Origin: Mycolicibacterium monacense
GTDB lineage: Bacteria; Actinomycetota; Actinomycetes; Mycobacteriales; Mycobacteriaceae
DNA length: 64,000 nt
Assembly (NCBI RefSeq): GCF_010731575.1
Contig: NZ_AP022617.1
Span: forward strand, 2,542,001 to 2,606,000
Direction of reading: 5' to 3'
In this document: piece after piece, positions 23,626 to 30,522 of the stretch
How positions within the stretch are numbered: the stretch's first letter is position 1
Layout: each line of letters starts with the position of its first letter
Made by a program: the position numbers and the translations under genes
The notes under the pieces: model-generated
Told to the model about the DNA's origin: nothing
Seen by the model: the letters and a program-made list of their open reading frames with translations, nothing else
The model's database searches: none

Positions 23626-24188
23626 CCGACGACACCACATTGGCCGGCCTGCACGCGCGGTTGAGCGCCCGAGCCGACGCCGAGGGGCTCCTCGACGTCG
23701 CCTACCGGACCGTCGACACCCCGGTGGGCACGCTGCTGCTGGCCGCCACCCCCGCGGGTCTGGTGCGGGTTGCCTACGACATCGAGGACCACACCGCGGT
23801 GCTGACCACGCTGGCCACCAGGATCAGCCCGCGCATCCTGCGGGCGCCGCACCGGCTCGACACCGCGGCGCGTCAGCTCGACGAATACTTCGCCAAGCGG
23901 CGCACCGCCTTCGACGTGCCGATCGACCTGCGGCTCGCCGAGGGATTCCGCCGCGACGTCGTCGAACAGTTGCGCACCATCGGCTACGGCCAGCGCGCCA
24001 GCTACGCCGCGGTGGCCGCCGCGGTCGGCAACCCCAAGGCGGTGCGGGCCGTCGGGAGCGCCTGCGCGCACAACCCGCTGCCGGTGGTGATCCCCTGCCA
24101 CCGGGTGGTGCGCTCCGACGGCACGGCCGGCCAGTACGTCGGTGGATCGGCCGCCAAGGCGGCACTGCTGCGGCTCGAGCGGGAATGA
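23622..24188 (+). CDS. ogt: Methylated-DNA-protein-cysteine methyltransferase
   Basis: A 188-residue suicide DNA-repair protein that moves methyl groups from O6-methylguanine to its own cysteine. The active site PCHRV is present with Cys159, followed by the family C-terminus (GGSAAKAALLRLE). An N-terminal segment of about 35 residues precedes the usual Ogt core. The four-base overlap with an ECF sigma gene suggests alkylation repair is part of that sigma factor's operon. Confidence 0.95.
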   Translation: MTDDTTLAGLHARLSARADAEGLLDVAYRTVDTPVGTLLLAATPAGLVRVAYDIEDHTAVLTTLATRISPRILRAPHRLDTAARQLDEYFAKRRTAFDVPIDLRLAEGFRRDVVEQLRTIGYGQRASYAAVAAAVGNPKAVRAVGSACAHNPLPVVIPCHRVVRSDGTAGQYVGGSAAKAALLRLERE

Positions 24189-24192
24189 AACA

Positions 24193-24209
24193 CCCACCTC
24201 CGCGGTGGG
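24193..24209 (+). terminator. Short GC hairpin after ogt
   Basis: CCCACC (24193-24198) pairs with GGTGGG (24204-24209) around a 5-base loop, immediately after the ogt stop. There is no U-tract, so termination is only probable. Confidence 0.45.
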
Positions 24210-24306
24210 ACTGCACACACGCGACTCCACGGGCCCCTGGGTCTGAACCGGTGTGGCGTCTCGTCGGGGTGTGCCATCATGCGAGGCACACCTAGGGAGG
24301 GAATCC

Positions 24307-24795
24307 ATGCGCCGGCTTCTGATGCTGCTGACCGCCATGATCGTCGCGGCGGGTCTGACCGCGGCGCCGGCCGGAGCGGTGGACTCACCGATTGGCCGCA
24401 TCGGTCAACCGCTCCGCGTGCAGTTCAAGGGCTTGATCGCCGACGTGACCGTGGTCAGCGTCGAACCGTCGCCGATCCCCCCGGGCTTCGGCTATCCGCC
24501 CCGCCCGCCGCGCAACCAGGTCTGGCGCGCCAACGTCGTGGTCCAGCCGATCAAGGTGCCGGTGCCCTACGCGATGGCCATCACGTTCCAGTTCCGCGGT
24601 GTCACCCCGACCGGCGACGCGTACGAACCCCGCAACACCGACGCGCCCGACGCCCTGCAGGCCGCGCTGACCAACGCCCCGCCCGGGTCGACCGTCAGCG
24701 GCGGCGTGTGGTGGGACTGCTACCGCGATCTGGTGTCGAACGTCGTACTGGTCGACAAGATCACCGGTGAGCACCTCGCACAGTGGAACCTGTAG
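24307..24795 (+). CDS. Secreted MPT63-like protein (probable)
   Basis: A 162-residue exported protein. The signal peptide runs MRRLLMLLTAMIVAAG to A-G-A-V (cleavage near residue 24). The mature part is beta-rich with Q-P-L-R-V-Q-F-K-G at its start, an N-Q-V-W-R-A-N-V-V-V-Q strand and a late S-G-G-V-W-W-D motif. This pattern resembles the immunoglobulin-like MPT63/DUF1942 family, but the match is by eye. GGGAGGGAATCC precedes the ATG at 24307. The acetyltransferase gene starts inside its last 13 bases. Confidence 0.65.
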   Translation: MRRLLMLLTAMIVAAGLTAAPAGAVDSPIGRIGQPLRVQFKGLIADVTVVSVEPSPIPPGFGYPPRPPRNQVWRANVVVQPIKVPVPYAMAITFQFRGVTPTGDAYEPRNTDAPDALQAALTNAPPGSTVSGGVWWDCYRDLVSNVVLVDKITGEHLAQWNL

Positions 24796-25322
24796 GCCCA
24801 CAGGTCTTTCCGGCCACCCGAGCCGACCTCCCCGAACTCGCCGACGTCGCCGCCCGCACCTTCCCGCTGGCGTGCCCACCGTCGGTGACCGCGGAGAACA
24901 TCGCCGCGTTCGTCGCCGAGAACCTCTCGCCGCACCGGTTCGCCGACTACCTCACCGACCCTGACCGCATCGTGCTCGCCGCCCGCGACGGTGGGCGGAT
25001 CGTGGGTTACGCCATGCTGATTCGCGGTGTCCCCGACGACGAGGACGTCCAGCGCGCGGTATCGCCGCGCCCGGCGATCGAGGTGTCGAAGATGTACGTG
25101 CTGCCCGAGAGTCACGGCACCGGCGCCTCCTCGGCCCTGATGACCGAGGCGCTCACCCTGGCCCGCGAGACCGGGTACCGCTGTGTGTGGTTGGGCGTCA
25201 ACCAGGAGAACCGCCGCGCGCAGCGGTTCTACGCCAAACACGGTTTCGCCGTGACCGGCACCAAGACGTTCCGCCTCGGCGCCGGCGTCGAGAACGACTT
25301 CGTGATGGTGTGCCCGCTCTAG
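24783..25322 (+). CDS. GNAT family N-acetyltransferase
   Basis: A 179-residue GNAT protein: acetyl-CoA pyrophosphate loop with M-Y-V-L-P-E-S-H-G-T-G-A-S-S-A-L (motif A), and the C-terminal W-L-G-V-N-Q-E-N-R-R-A-Q-R-F-Y-A-K-H-G-F (motif B). It transfers acetyl from acetyl-CoA to an unidentified amine. The GTG start lies 13 bases inside the preceding gene. Its 3' end overlaps the convergent zapE gene by four bases. The neighbourhood matches Rv2669-Rv2670c of M. tuberculosis from memory. Confidence 0.9.
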   Translation: MEPVGPQVFPATRADLPELADVAARTFPLACPPSVTAENIAAFVAENLSPHRFADYLTDPDRIVLAARDGGRIVGYAMLIRGVPDDEDVQRAVSPRPAIEVSKMYVLPESHGTGASSALMTEALTLARETGYRCVWLGVNQENRRAQRFYAKHGFAVTGTKTFRLGAGVENDFVMVCPL

Positions 25323-26368
25323 GCCCGTTGCCCCGCCGCGGTCAGCGCCAGCAGCCGCGACGTCGCCCGCAGGTACTTCTTGCGGAACCCGCCTGCGAGC
25401 ATCTCCTCGCTGAAGATGGTGTCCAGCTTCGACCCCGACGCCACCACCGGGATACCCGCGTCGTAGAGCCGGTCGGTCAGTGACACCAGGCGCAGCGCGA
25501 CGCTCTGATCGTCGAGCGGGTGCACCCCGGTGATGAACACCTGCGTGACCCCTTCGATCAGCGAAAGGTAGCGCGACGGATGCATGGTCGCCAGATGCGC
25601 GCACAGCGCGTCGAAGTCGTCGAGTGTCGCACCCTCGGTCTGCTCGGCCCGTTCGGCGACCTCCGCGTCGGTGAGCGGCTCGGGCGCGGGCGGCAGGTCA
25701 CGGTGCCGGTAGTCCGGGCCCTCGATCCGCACGGTGGTGAAAATCGATGCGAGCGTGTGGATTTCACGAAGGAAGTCCTGCGCGGCGAACCGGCCCTCCC
25801 CCAGCTGCTCGGGCAGCGTGTTCGACGTCGCCGCGATCGAGACGCCCCGCTCGACGAGTTGCGAGAGCAGTCGCGAGATGAGCGTCGTATTGCCCGGATC
25901 GTCGAGTTCGAACTCGTCGATGCACACCACGACGTAGTGGCTGAGCAACTCCACGCTCTCGACGAACCCGAACACCCCGGCCAGCTGGGTGAGTTCGCCG
26001 AACGTCGCGAACGCCTTGGGATGAGCCGGAGTTTCGGGCAGGTCGTAGTACGACGAGGCCAGCAGGTGGGTCTTGCCCACACCGAACCCGCCGTCGAGGT
26101 ACACCCCGACGCCCGGCAGCACCTCACGCTTGCCGAACAGCTTCTTCTTGCCCGCGCGCCGCGTCACCGCGTCGGCGCAGAACGCCCGGCACGCGTCCAC
26201 GGCCGCGGCCTGCGATGGTTCGGCCGGGTCGGGACGGTAGTTGTCGAAGCTGACGTGGGTGAACGTCGGCGGCGGCACCAACTGGGCGACGAGGCGTTCC
26301 GGGGTGACGCTGGGATTCCGGTCGACGAGATGGTCCGGTCGATTCGGCGCACCACTGGACCCAGGCAT
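25319..26368 (-). CDS. zapE: ZapE/AFG1-type AAA ATPase
   Basis: A 349-residue ATPase with Walker A GGFGVGKTH, Walker B VVVCIDEFEL, and the A-T-S-N-T-L-P-E-Q-L-G segment of the AFG1/ZapE family. The E. coli homologue acts at the constricting division ring, and mitochondrial AFG1 is linked to membrane protein quality control. ATG at 26368 is six bases from a TACGCT -10 box, implying a leaderless mRNA. It is divergent from the RibD-like gene. Confidence 0.9.
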   Translation of the reverse strand: MPGSSGAPNRPDHLVDRNPSVTPERLVAQLVPPPTFTHVSFDNYRPDPAEPSQAAAVDACRAFCADAVTRRAGKKKLFGKREVLPGVGVYLDGGFGVGKTHLLASSYYDLPETPAHPKAFATFGELTQLAGVFGFVESVELLSHYVVVCIDEFELDDPGNTTLISRLLSQLVERGVSIAATSNTLPEQLGEGRFAAQDFLREIHTLASIFTTVRIEGPDYRHRDLPPAPEPLTDAEVAERAEQTEGATLDDFDALCAHLATMHPSRYLSLIEGVTQVFITGVHPLDDQSVALRLVSLTDRLYDAGIPVVASGSKLDTIFSEEMLAGGFRKKYLRATSRLLALTAAGQRA

Positions 26369-26374
26369 GCAGGC

Positions 26375-26380
26375 AGCGTA
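26375..26380 (-). promoter_or_regulatory. Leaderless-type -10 of zapE
   Basis: TACGCT on the minus strand, six bases before the zapE ATG. This distance puts the first RNA base at the start codon. Confidence 0.55.
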
Positions 26381-26402
26381 GCGACGTGCTGCAATCGTTC
26401 CT

Positions 26403-27176
26403 ATGCCCGACTCCGCGGCTGGGACGCAGTTCACAGTGCTGGGAGCGGTCGAATCGGTCGCCGACGACCGGGTCGGCGACTTCTACGCCTACCCCGACGC
26501 GCTGCGGCGCTGCTGGGTGCGCGGCAACATGATCGCCAGCGTGGACGGCGGCGCCACCGTCGCAGGCAGGTCCGGCGGCCTAGGCGCGGCCGGCGACCGG
26601 GCGCTGTTCGCGAAGATGCGCCAAGCCGCCGACGTGATCGTCGTCGGGGCCTCGACGGTGCGCACGGAGGACTACTCCGGGGCCCAGTTGTCGGCCGCCG
26701 CGCGACAGGACCGCGCGGCCCGCGGCCAGAGCGAGGTCCCACCCATCGCCGTGCTCACCCGGTCGGCGGATCTCGACCACGACGCCAAACTGTTCCGCCG
26801 CACCGAGGTTCCGCCGATCCTGCTCACCAGCGCGCGCACGGCCGCCACGGCACGCGAACGCTTCGGCGGCCTCGCCGACGTCGTGGACGCCTCCGGACCC
26901 GAACCCGATGACGTCGACCCGGCCACTGCGCTCGACCTCCTCGCGGCGCGCGGGTTGCTGCGGGTGCTCACCGAGGGCGGTCCCGGGGTGCTCGGCCTGT
27001 TCACCGCCGCCGACCTGCTCGACGAGCTGTGCGTCACGGTCGCGCCCGTGCTCGTCGGCGGCGAGGCGCAGCGCATCGTCACCGGGCCTGGTCAGGTCCG
27101 GACACCGCTGCGCCGCAGCCACATCCTCGGCGACGACGACGGCTATCTGTACTGCCGGTACGTCCGGGACCGGTGA
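26403..27176 (+). CDS. RibD-like pyrimidine reductase (reductase domain only)
   Basis: A 257-residue protein with only the RibD C-terminal, DHFR-like reductase fold: R-G-N-M-I-A-S-V-D-G near residue 40, A-D-V-I-V-V-G-A-S-T-V-R-T-E, and late E-G-G-P-G-V-L-G. The N-terminal zinc deaminase of true RibD is absent. From memory, the M. tuberculosis homologue (Rv2671) can substitute for dihydrofolate reductase and cause para-aminosalicylate resistance when overexpressed. The start lies 34 bases from the divergent zapE ATG. Confidence 0.88.
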   Translation: MPDSAAGTQFTVLGAVESVADDRVGDFYAYPDALRRCWVRGNMIASVDGGATVAGRSGGLGAAGDRALFAKMRQAADVIVVGASTVRTEDYSGAQLSAAARQDRAARGQSEVPPIAVLTRSADLDHDAKLFRRTEVPPILLTSARTAATARERFGGLADVVDASGPEPDDVDPATALDLLAARGLLRVLTEGGPGVLGLFTAADLLDELCVTVAPVLVGGEAQRIVTGPGQVRTPLRRSHILGDDDGYLYCRYVRDR

Positions 27177-27185
27177 CCACCTCGC

Positions 27186-27191
27186 TACTGT
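27186..27191 (+). promoter_or_regulatory. Leaderless-type -10 of TAP-like lipoprotein gene
   Basis: TACTGT, seven bases before the ATG at 27199, inside the short gap after the RibD-like gene. Confidence 0.5.
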
Positions 27192-27198
27192 GGTCAGC

Positions 27199-28761
27199 AT
27201 GCGTCGGCACCCCCAGCTGCTCCGGGTCGTGAGCCTGTCGACGGTCGCGCTGGTGCTGGCCGGCTGCGCGCCGGGGCTGGCGGCCAACCCGCGGTTCGCC
27301 ACCGACAACGGGGCACGACCGCAGGGCCAGCCCGAAACCACCCAGCAGCAGGCCGGACCGCCCGCGGTCGAGGCGCCGAAGAACGAGCTGTCCTGGCGGG
27401 AGTGCACCGACCAGGTGTTCGGCGACGCGGCCGTCGACCCGGTGCCCGGTGTGACGCTGGACTGCGCCACCTACGACGCCGACCTCGACCCGATCGACGG
27501 TGCGACCGGCACGGTCTCCATCGGCGTCGTGCGGGCCACCTCGCCGCGCACGCCACAGGACGCGGGCCCGGTGGTGATGACGACCGGCTCGGATCTGCCG
27601 TCCTCGGTGCAGCTGCCGGTGTGGCTGGCGCGTTCGCAGGCGCTGGTCGACAAACATCCGATCGTCGCCGTCGACCGTCGAGGGATCGGGATGTCCGGCG
27701 CGCTGGAGTGCCGCGACCTCTACGACCGCCAGGAGATGATCGAGCAGGCGCAGTTCGCCTACGGCGACGATCCGGTGGCCAACCTCGGCGCCATCACGAT
27801 GACGGCGACCACCAGCTGCACCGACACGATCGCGCCCGGCGACTCGGCCTACGACAACGCGCACGCCGCCGAAGACCTCGAGCGGCTGCGCAGCACGTGG
27901 GACGTGCCGACGCTGGCCCTGCTCGGGATCGGCAACGGCGCCCAGGTCGCGCTCGCCTACGCCGGATCGCACCCCAACAAGGTGGCCCGGTTGGCGCTCG
28001 ACTCGCCGCTGCCGCTGGCGATCGGCGCCGAGGCCGCCGCCGAACAGCGCGTCCGGGGTGAACAGGCCGCGCTCGACGCCTGGGCAGCGCAGTGTGTGGC
28101 CATCGGCTGCCCGGCGGCCCCCGACCCCAAGGGTGTCGTCGACGGACTGCTGTCGGCGGCGCGCTCCGGGGACGGACCCGGCGGCGCGTCGGTGGCCGCG
28201 GTCGCCGCGGCGATCTCCACGGCGCTGGCCTACCCGAAGGGCAACGGTGTCACCGCCACCAACGATCTGGGCGCCGCGCTGGCCGGGGCGCGGTCCGGCG
28301 ACACCGCCCGGCTCACGGCGCTGATCGCCGACGCCGAGGGGTTGCGCCAGACCGACGGCCAGTTCGTCAACTCCTGCAGCGACGCGCTGAACCGCCCGAC
28401 ACCCGACCGGGTACGGGAACTGGTGGTCGCCTGGGGTAAGCAGTACCCGCAATTCGGCGTCGTCGGCGCCCTCGACCTGGTCAAATGCCTCAACTGGCCG
28501 AGTGGCTCGGCGCCACCGGAACCCAAAGACCTCCCGGTGCCCGTACTGCTGCTCGGTGTGCAGAACGATCCCATCGTCGGCAACGAAGGCGTCGCCGCGG
28601 TCGCGGCCACGGTCCTCAACGCCGGCGCCTCCAACAAGCGGGTGATGTGGCAGGGCATCGGTCACGGGGCGAGTGTCTACTCCCCCTGCGCGCTGACGCC
28701 GCTGGTGGGTTATGTCGACACCGGCGCCCCGCCGGCCACCGACACGTACTGTCCGGCCTGA
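27199..28761 (+). CDS. Alpha/beta-hydrolase lipoprotein (TAP-like)
   Basis: A 520-residue exported protein with a lipobox LVLAGC (lipidated Cys23), an alpha/beta-hydrolase body and a C-terminal TAP-like domain. The oxyanion-side segment V-D-R-R-G-I-G-M-S-G and the late D (Q-N-D-P-I-V) and H (G-I-G-H-G-A-S) are present. However, the expected G-x-S-x-G nucleophile elbow reads GIGNG, with Asn246 in the serine position. It may be a non-catalytic surface protein or use another residue. It corresponds to Rv2672 in order, and precedes aftC. Confidence 0.88.
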   Translation: MRRHPQLLRVVSLSTVALVLAGCAPGLAANPRFATDNGARPQGQPETTQQQAGPPAVEAPKNELSWRECTDQVFGDAAVDPVPGVTLDCATYDADLDPIDGATGTVSIGVVRATSPRTPQDAGPVVMTTGSDLPSSVQLPVWLARSQALVDKHPIVAVDRRGIGMSGALECRDLYDRQEMIEQAQFAYGDDPVANLGAITMTATTSCTDTIAPGDSAYDNAHAAEDLERLRSTWDVPTLALLGIGNGAQVALAYAGSHPNKVARLALDSPLPLAIGAEAAAEQRVRGEQAALDAWAAQCVAIGCPAAPDPKGVVDGLLSAARSGDGPGGASVAAVAAAISTALAYPKGNGVTATNDLGAALAGARSGDTARLTALIADAEGLRQTDGQFVNSCSDALNRPTPDRVRELVVAWGKQYPQFGVVGALDLVKCLNWPSGSAPPEPKDLPVPVLLLGVQNDPIVGNEGVAAVAATVLNAGASNKRVMWQGIGHGASVYSPCALTPLVGYVDTGAPPATDTYCPA

Positions 28762-28782
28762 CGTCTCGGCCGCCGGGCGCCG

Positions 28783-30099
28783 GTGTACGGTTCGCTCGTG
28801 GCGGCAGCAGACTCTCTTCGCACCGGCCTGTCCAACGCCTTCCGGCCACGTACGTCGCCTCCGGGCGTGGCGACGGTACTGCGCAGCGTGTTGTGGCCGC
28901 TGGCGATCATGACGGTGATCCACCGCACCTACGTCCTGGCCACCAACGGCTACATCACCGACGACTTCGGGCCGGTGTACCGCGCGGTGTCCAACCTGCG
29001 GCTGGGTCTGGACATCTACAACGAGCACTTCGACCACGTCGACCCGCACTACCTCTACCCCCCCGGCGGGACCCTGCTGCTGGCGCCGTTCGGCTTCCTG
29101 CCCGAATTCGCCTCGCGCAACTGGTATTTCACCCTCAACAGCCTCGCCACGCTGGCCGCCGCGTATTTCCTGCTGCGGATGTTCAACTACACGCTGGCCT
29201 CGGTGGCCGCCCCGGCGCTGGTGCTCGCGATGTACTGCACCGAATCGGTCACCAACACCATCGTGTTCACCAACATCAACGGTTTCATGCTGTTGGCGGA
29301 GGTGCTGTTCTTCCGCTGGCTGCTCGACGGCAGAGGCAGTCGAGAATGGCTGGCGGGCGTGGCGATCGGCCTGGCGCTGGTGGTCAAACCGTCGCTGGCG
29401 CCGCTGTTGTTGCTGCCGCTGCTCAATCGTCAGTGGCGGTCGCTGGTCACCGCCGTCGCGGTGCCCGTGGTCTTCAACCTCGCCGCCTGGCCGCTGGTGA
29501 GCGACCCGATGAGCTTCGTCACGCGCACGCTGCCCTACATCATGGGTACGCGCGACTACTTCAACAGCTCGATCGAGGGCAACGGCATCTACTACGGCCT
29601 GCCGCCGCTGCTGATCCTCGCGCTGCGAATCCTGTTCCTGGCGCTGACGATCGGCAGCCTGGTGCTGCTGTACCGCTTCTACCGCACCCGTGACCCGCGC
29701 TTCTGGATGCTGACCTCCTCGGGGGTGCTGCTGACCGCGTCGTTCCTGATCCTGTCGCTGGGCCAGGCCTACTACTCGATGATGCTGTTCCCGTTCCTGA
29801 TGACTGTGGTGCTGCCCAACTCGGTGCTGCGCAACTGGCCGGCGTGGCTGGCGGTGTACGGCTTCATGACGATGGACCGGTGGCTGATGTGGCGGTGGCC
29901 CACCACCGGCCGGTTCCTCGAATACATGAAGGTGACCTACGGCTGGTCGCTGATGCTGGTGGTGGTGTTCGCCGTGCTGTACTTCCGCTACCTCGACGCC
30001 AAGGCCGACGGCCGCCTCGACCGGGGCATCGACCCGCTGTGGCTGACCGACCCCGCCGAGGACTCCGCGCAGGTCAAGCGGGCCGCGCCGACGGCGTAG
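28783..30099 (+). CDS. aftC: Alpha-(1,3)-arabinofuranosyltransferase AftC
   Basis: A 438-residue polytopic GT-C glycosyltransferase with about ten membrane spans. It adds alpha-1,3 branches to the arabinan of arabinogalactan and LAM using decaprenyl-phosphoryl-arabinose at the outer face of the plasma membrane. The conserved early loop T-D-D-F-G-P-V-Y-R carries the acidic pair expected of GT-C enzymes. GTG at 28783 gives MYGSLVAAADS, matching the known AftC N-terminus from memory; GTG at 28798 is the alternative. Confidence 0.94.
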   Translation: MYGSLVAAADSLRTGLSNAFRPRTSPPGVATVLRSVLWPLAIMTVIHRTYVLATNGYITDDFGPVYRAVSNLRLGLDIYNEHFDHVDPHYLYPPGGTLLLAPFGFLPEFASRNWYFTLNSLATLAAAYFLLRMFNYTLASVAAPALVLAMYCTESVTNTIVFTNINGFMLLAEVLFFRWLLDGRGSREWLAGVAIGLALVVKPSLAPLLLLPLLNRQWRSLVTAVAVPVVFNLAAWPLVSDPMSFVTRTLPYIMGTRDYFNSSIEGNGIYYGLPPLLILALRILFLALTIGSLVLLYRFYRTRDPRFWMLTSSGVLLTASFLILSLGQAYYSMMLFPFLMTVVLPNSVLRNWPAWLAVYGFMTMDRWLMWRWPTTGRFLEYMKVTYGWSLMLVVVFAVLYFRYLDAKADGRLDRGIDPLWLTDPAEDSAQVKRAAPTA

Positions 30100-30105
30100 T
30101 AACTT
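30100..30105 (+). promoter_or_regulatory. Leaderless-type -10 of msrB
   Basis: TAACTT, six bases before the msrB ATG at 30112. It overlaps the end of the aftC stop codon. Confidence 0.5.
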
Positions 30106-30111
30106 GGGGTC

Positions 30112-30522
30112 ATGAGTGCTCCGAAGGTGCAACTGACCGACGACGAGTGGCGTCAGAAGCTCAGCCCCGAGGAATTCGCGGTGCTGCGGCGGGCGGGCAC
30201 CGAACGTCCGTTCACCGGTGAGTACACCGACACCGAGACCGAGGGCGTCTACCAGTGCCGGGCGTGCGGCGCGGAACTGTTCCGCAGCTCCGAGAAGTTC
30301 GAATCCCATTGCGGCTGGCCGTCGTTCTTCGACCCGGCCGATTCCGACGCGGTGATCCTGCGGCCCGACGATTCGCTGGGGATGCGACGGGTCGAGGTGG
30401 TGTGCGCGAACTGCCACAGCCATCTGGGCCACGTGTTCGAAGGCGAGGGCTATCCGACGCCCACCGATCAGCGGTACTGCATCAATTCCATCTCACTGCG
30501 GCTGGTGCCGGCGGGCGGATAG
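30112..30522 (+). CDS. msrB: Peptide methionine-R-sulfoxide reductase MsrB
   Basis: A 136-residue enzyme that reduces methionine R-sulfoxide in proteins. Both zinc-binding pairs are present (C-R-A-C and C-A-N-C), as are the H-C-G-W-P-S-F substrate segment and the catalytic Cys of R-Y-C-I-N-S. Its last 41 bases overlap the 3' end of the convergent GGDEF-EAL gene. Confidence 0.97.
   Translation: MSAPKVQLTDDEWRQKLSPEEFAVLRRAGTERPFTGEYTDTETEGVYQCRACGAELFRSSEKFESHCGWPSFFDPADSDAVILRPDDSLGMRRVEVVCANCHSHLGHVFEGEGYPTPTDQRYCINSISLRLVPAGG

Noticed and set aside
27079..30432. An open frame of 1117 codons on the minus strand opposite the RibD-like, TAP-like, aftC and msrB genes
   Set aside because: It is Arg/Gly/His-rich and low in complexity, as expected for the antisense of GC-rich codons, and the plus strand carries four recognisable genes.
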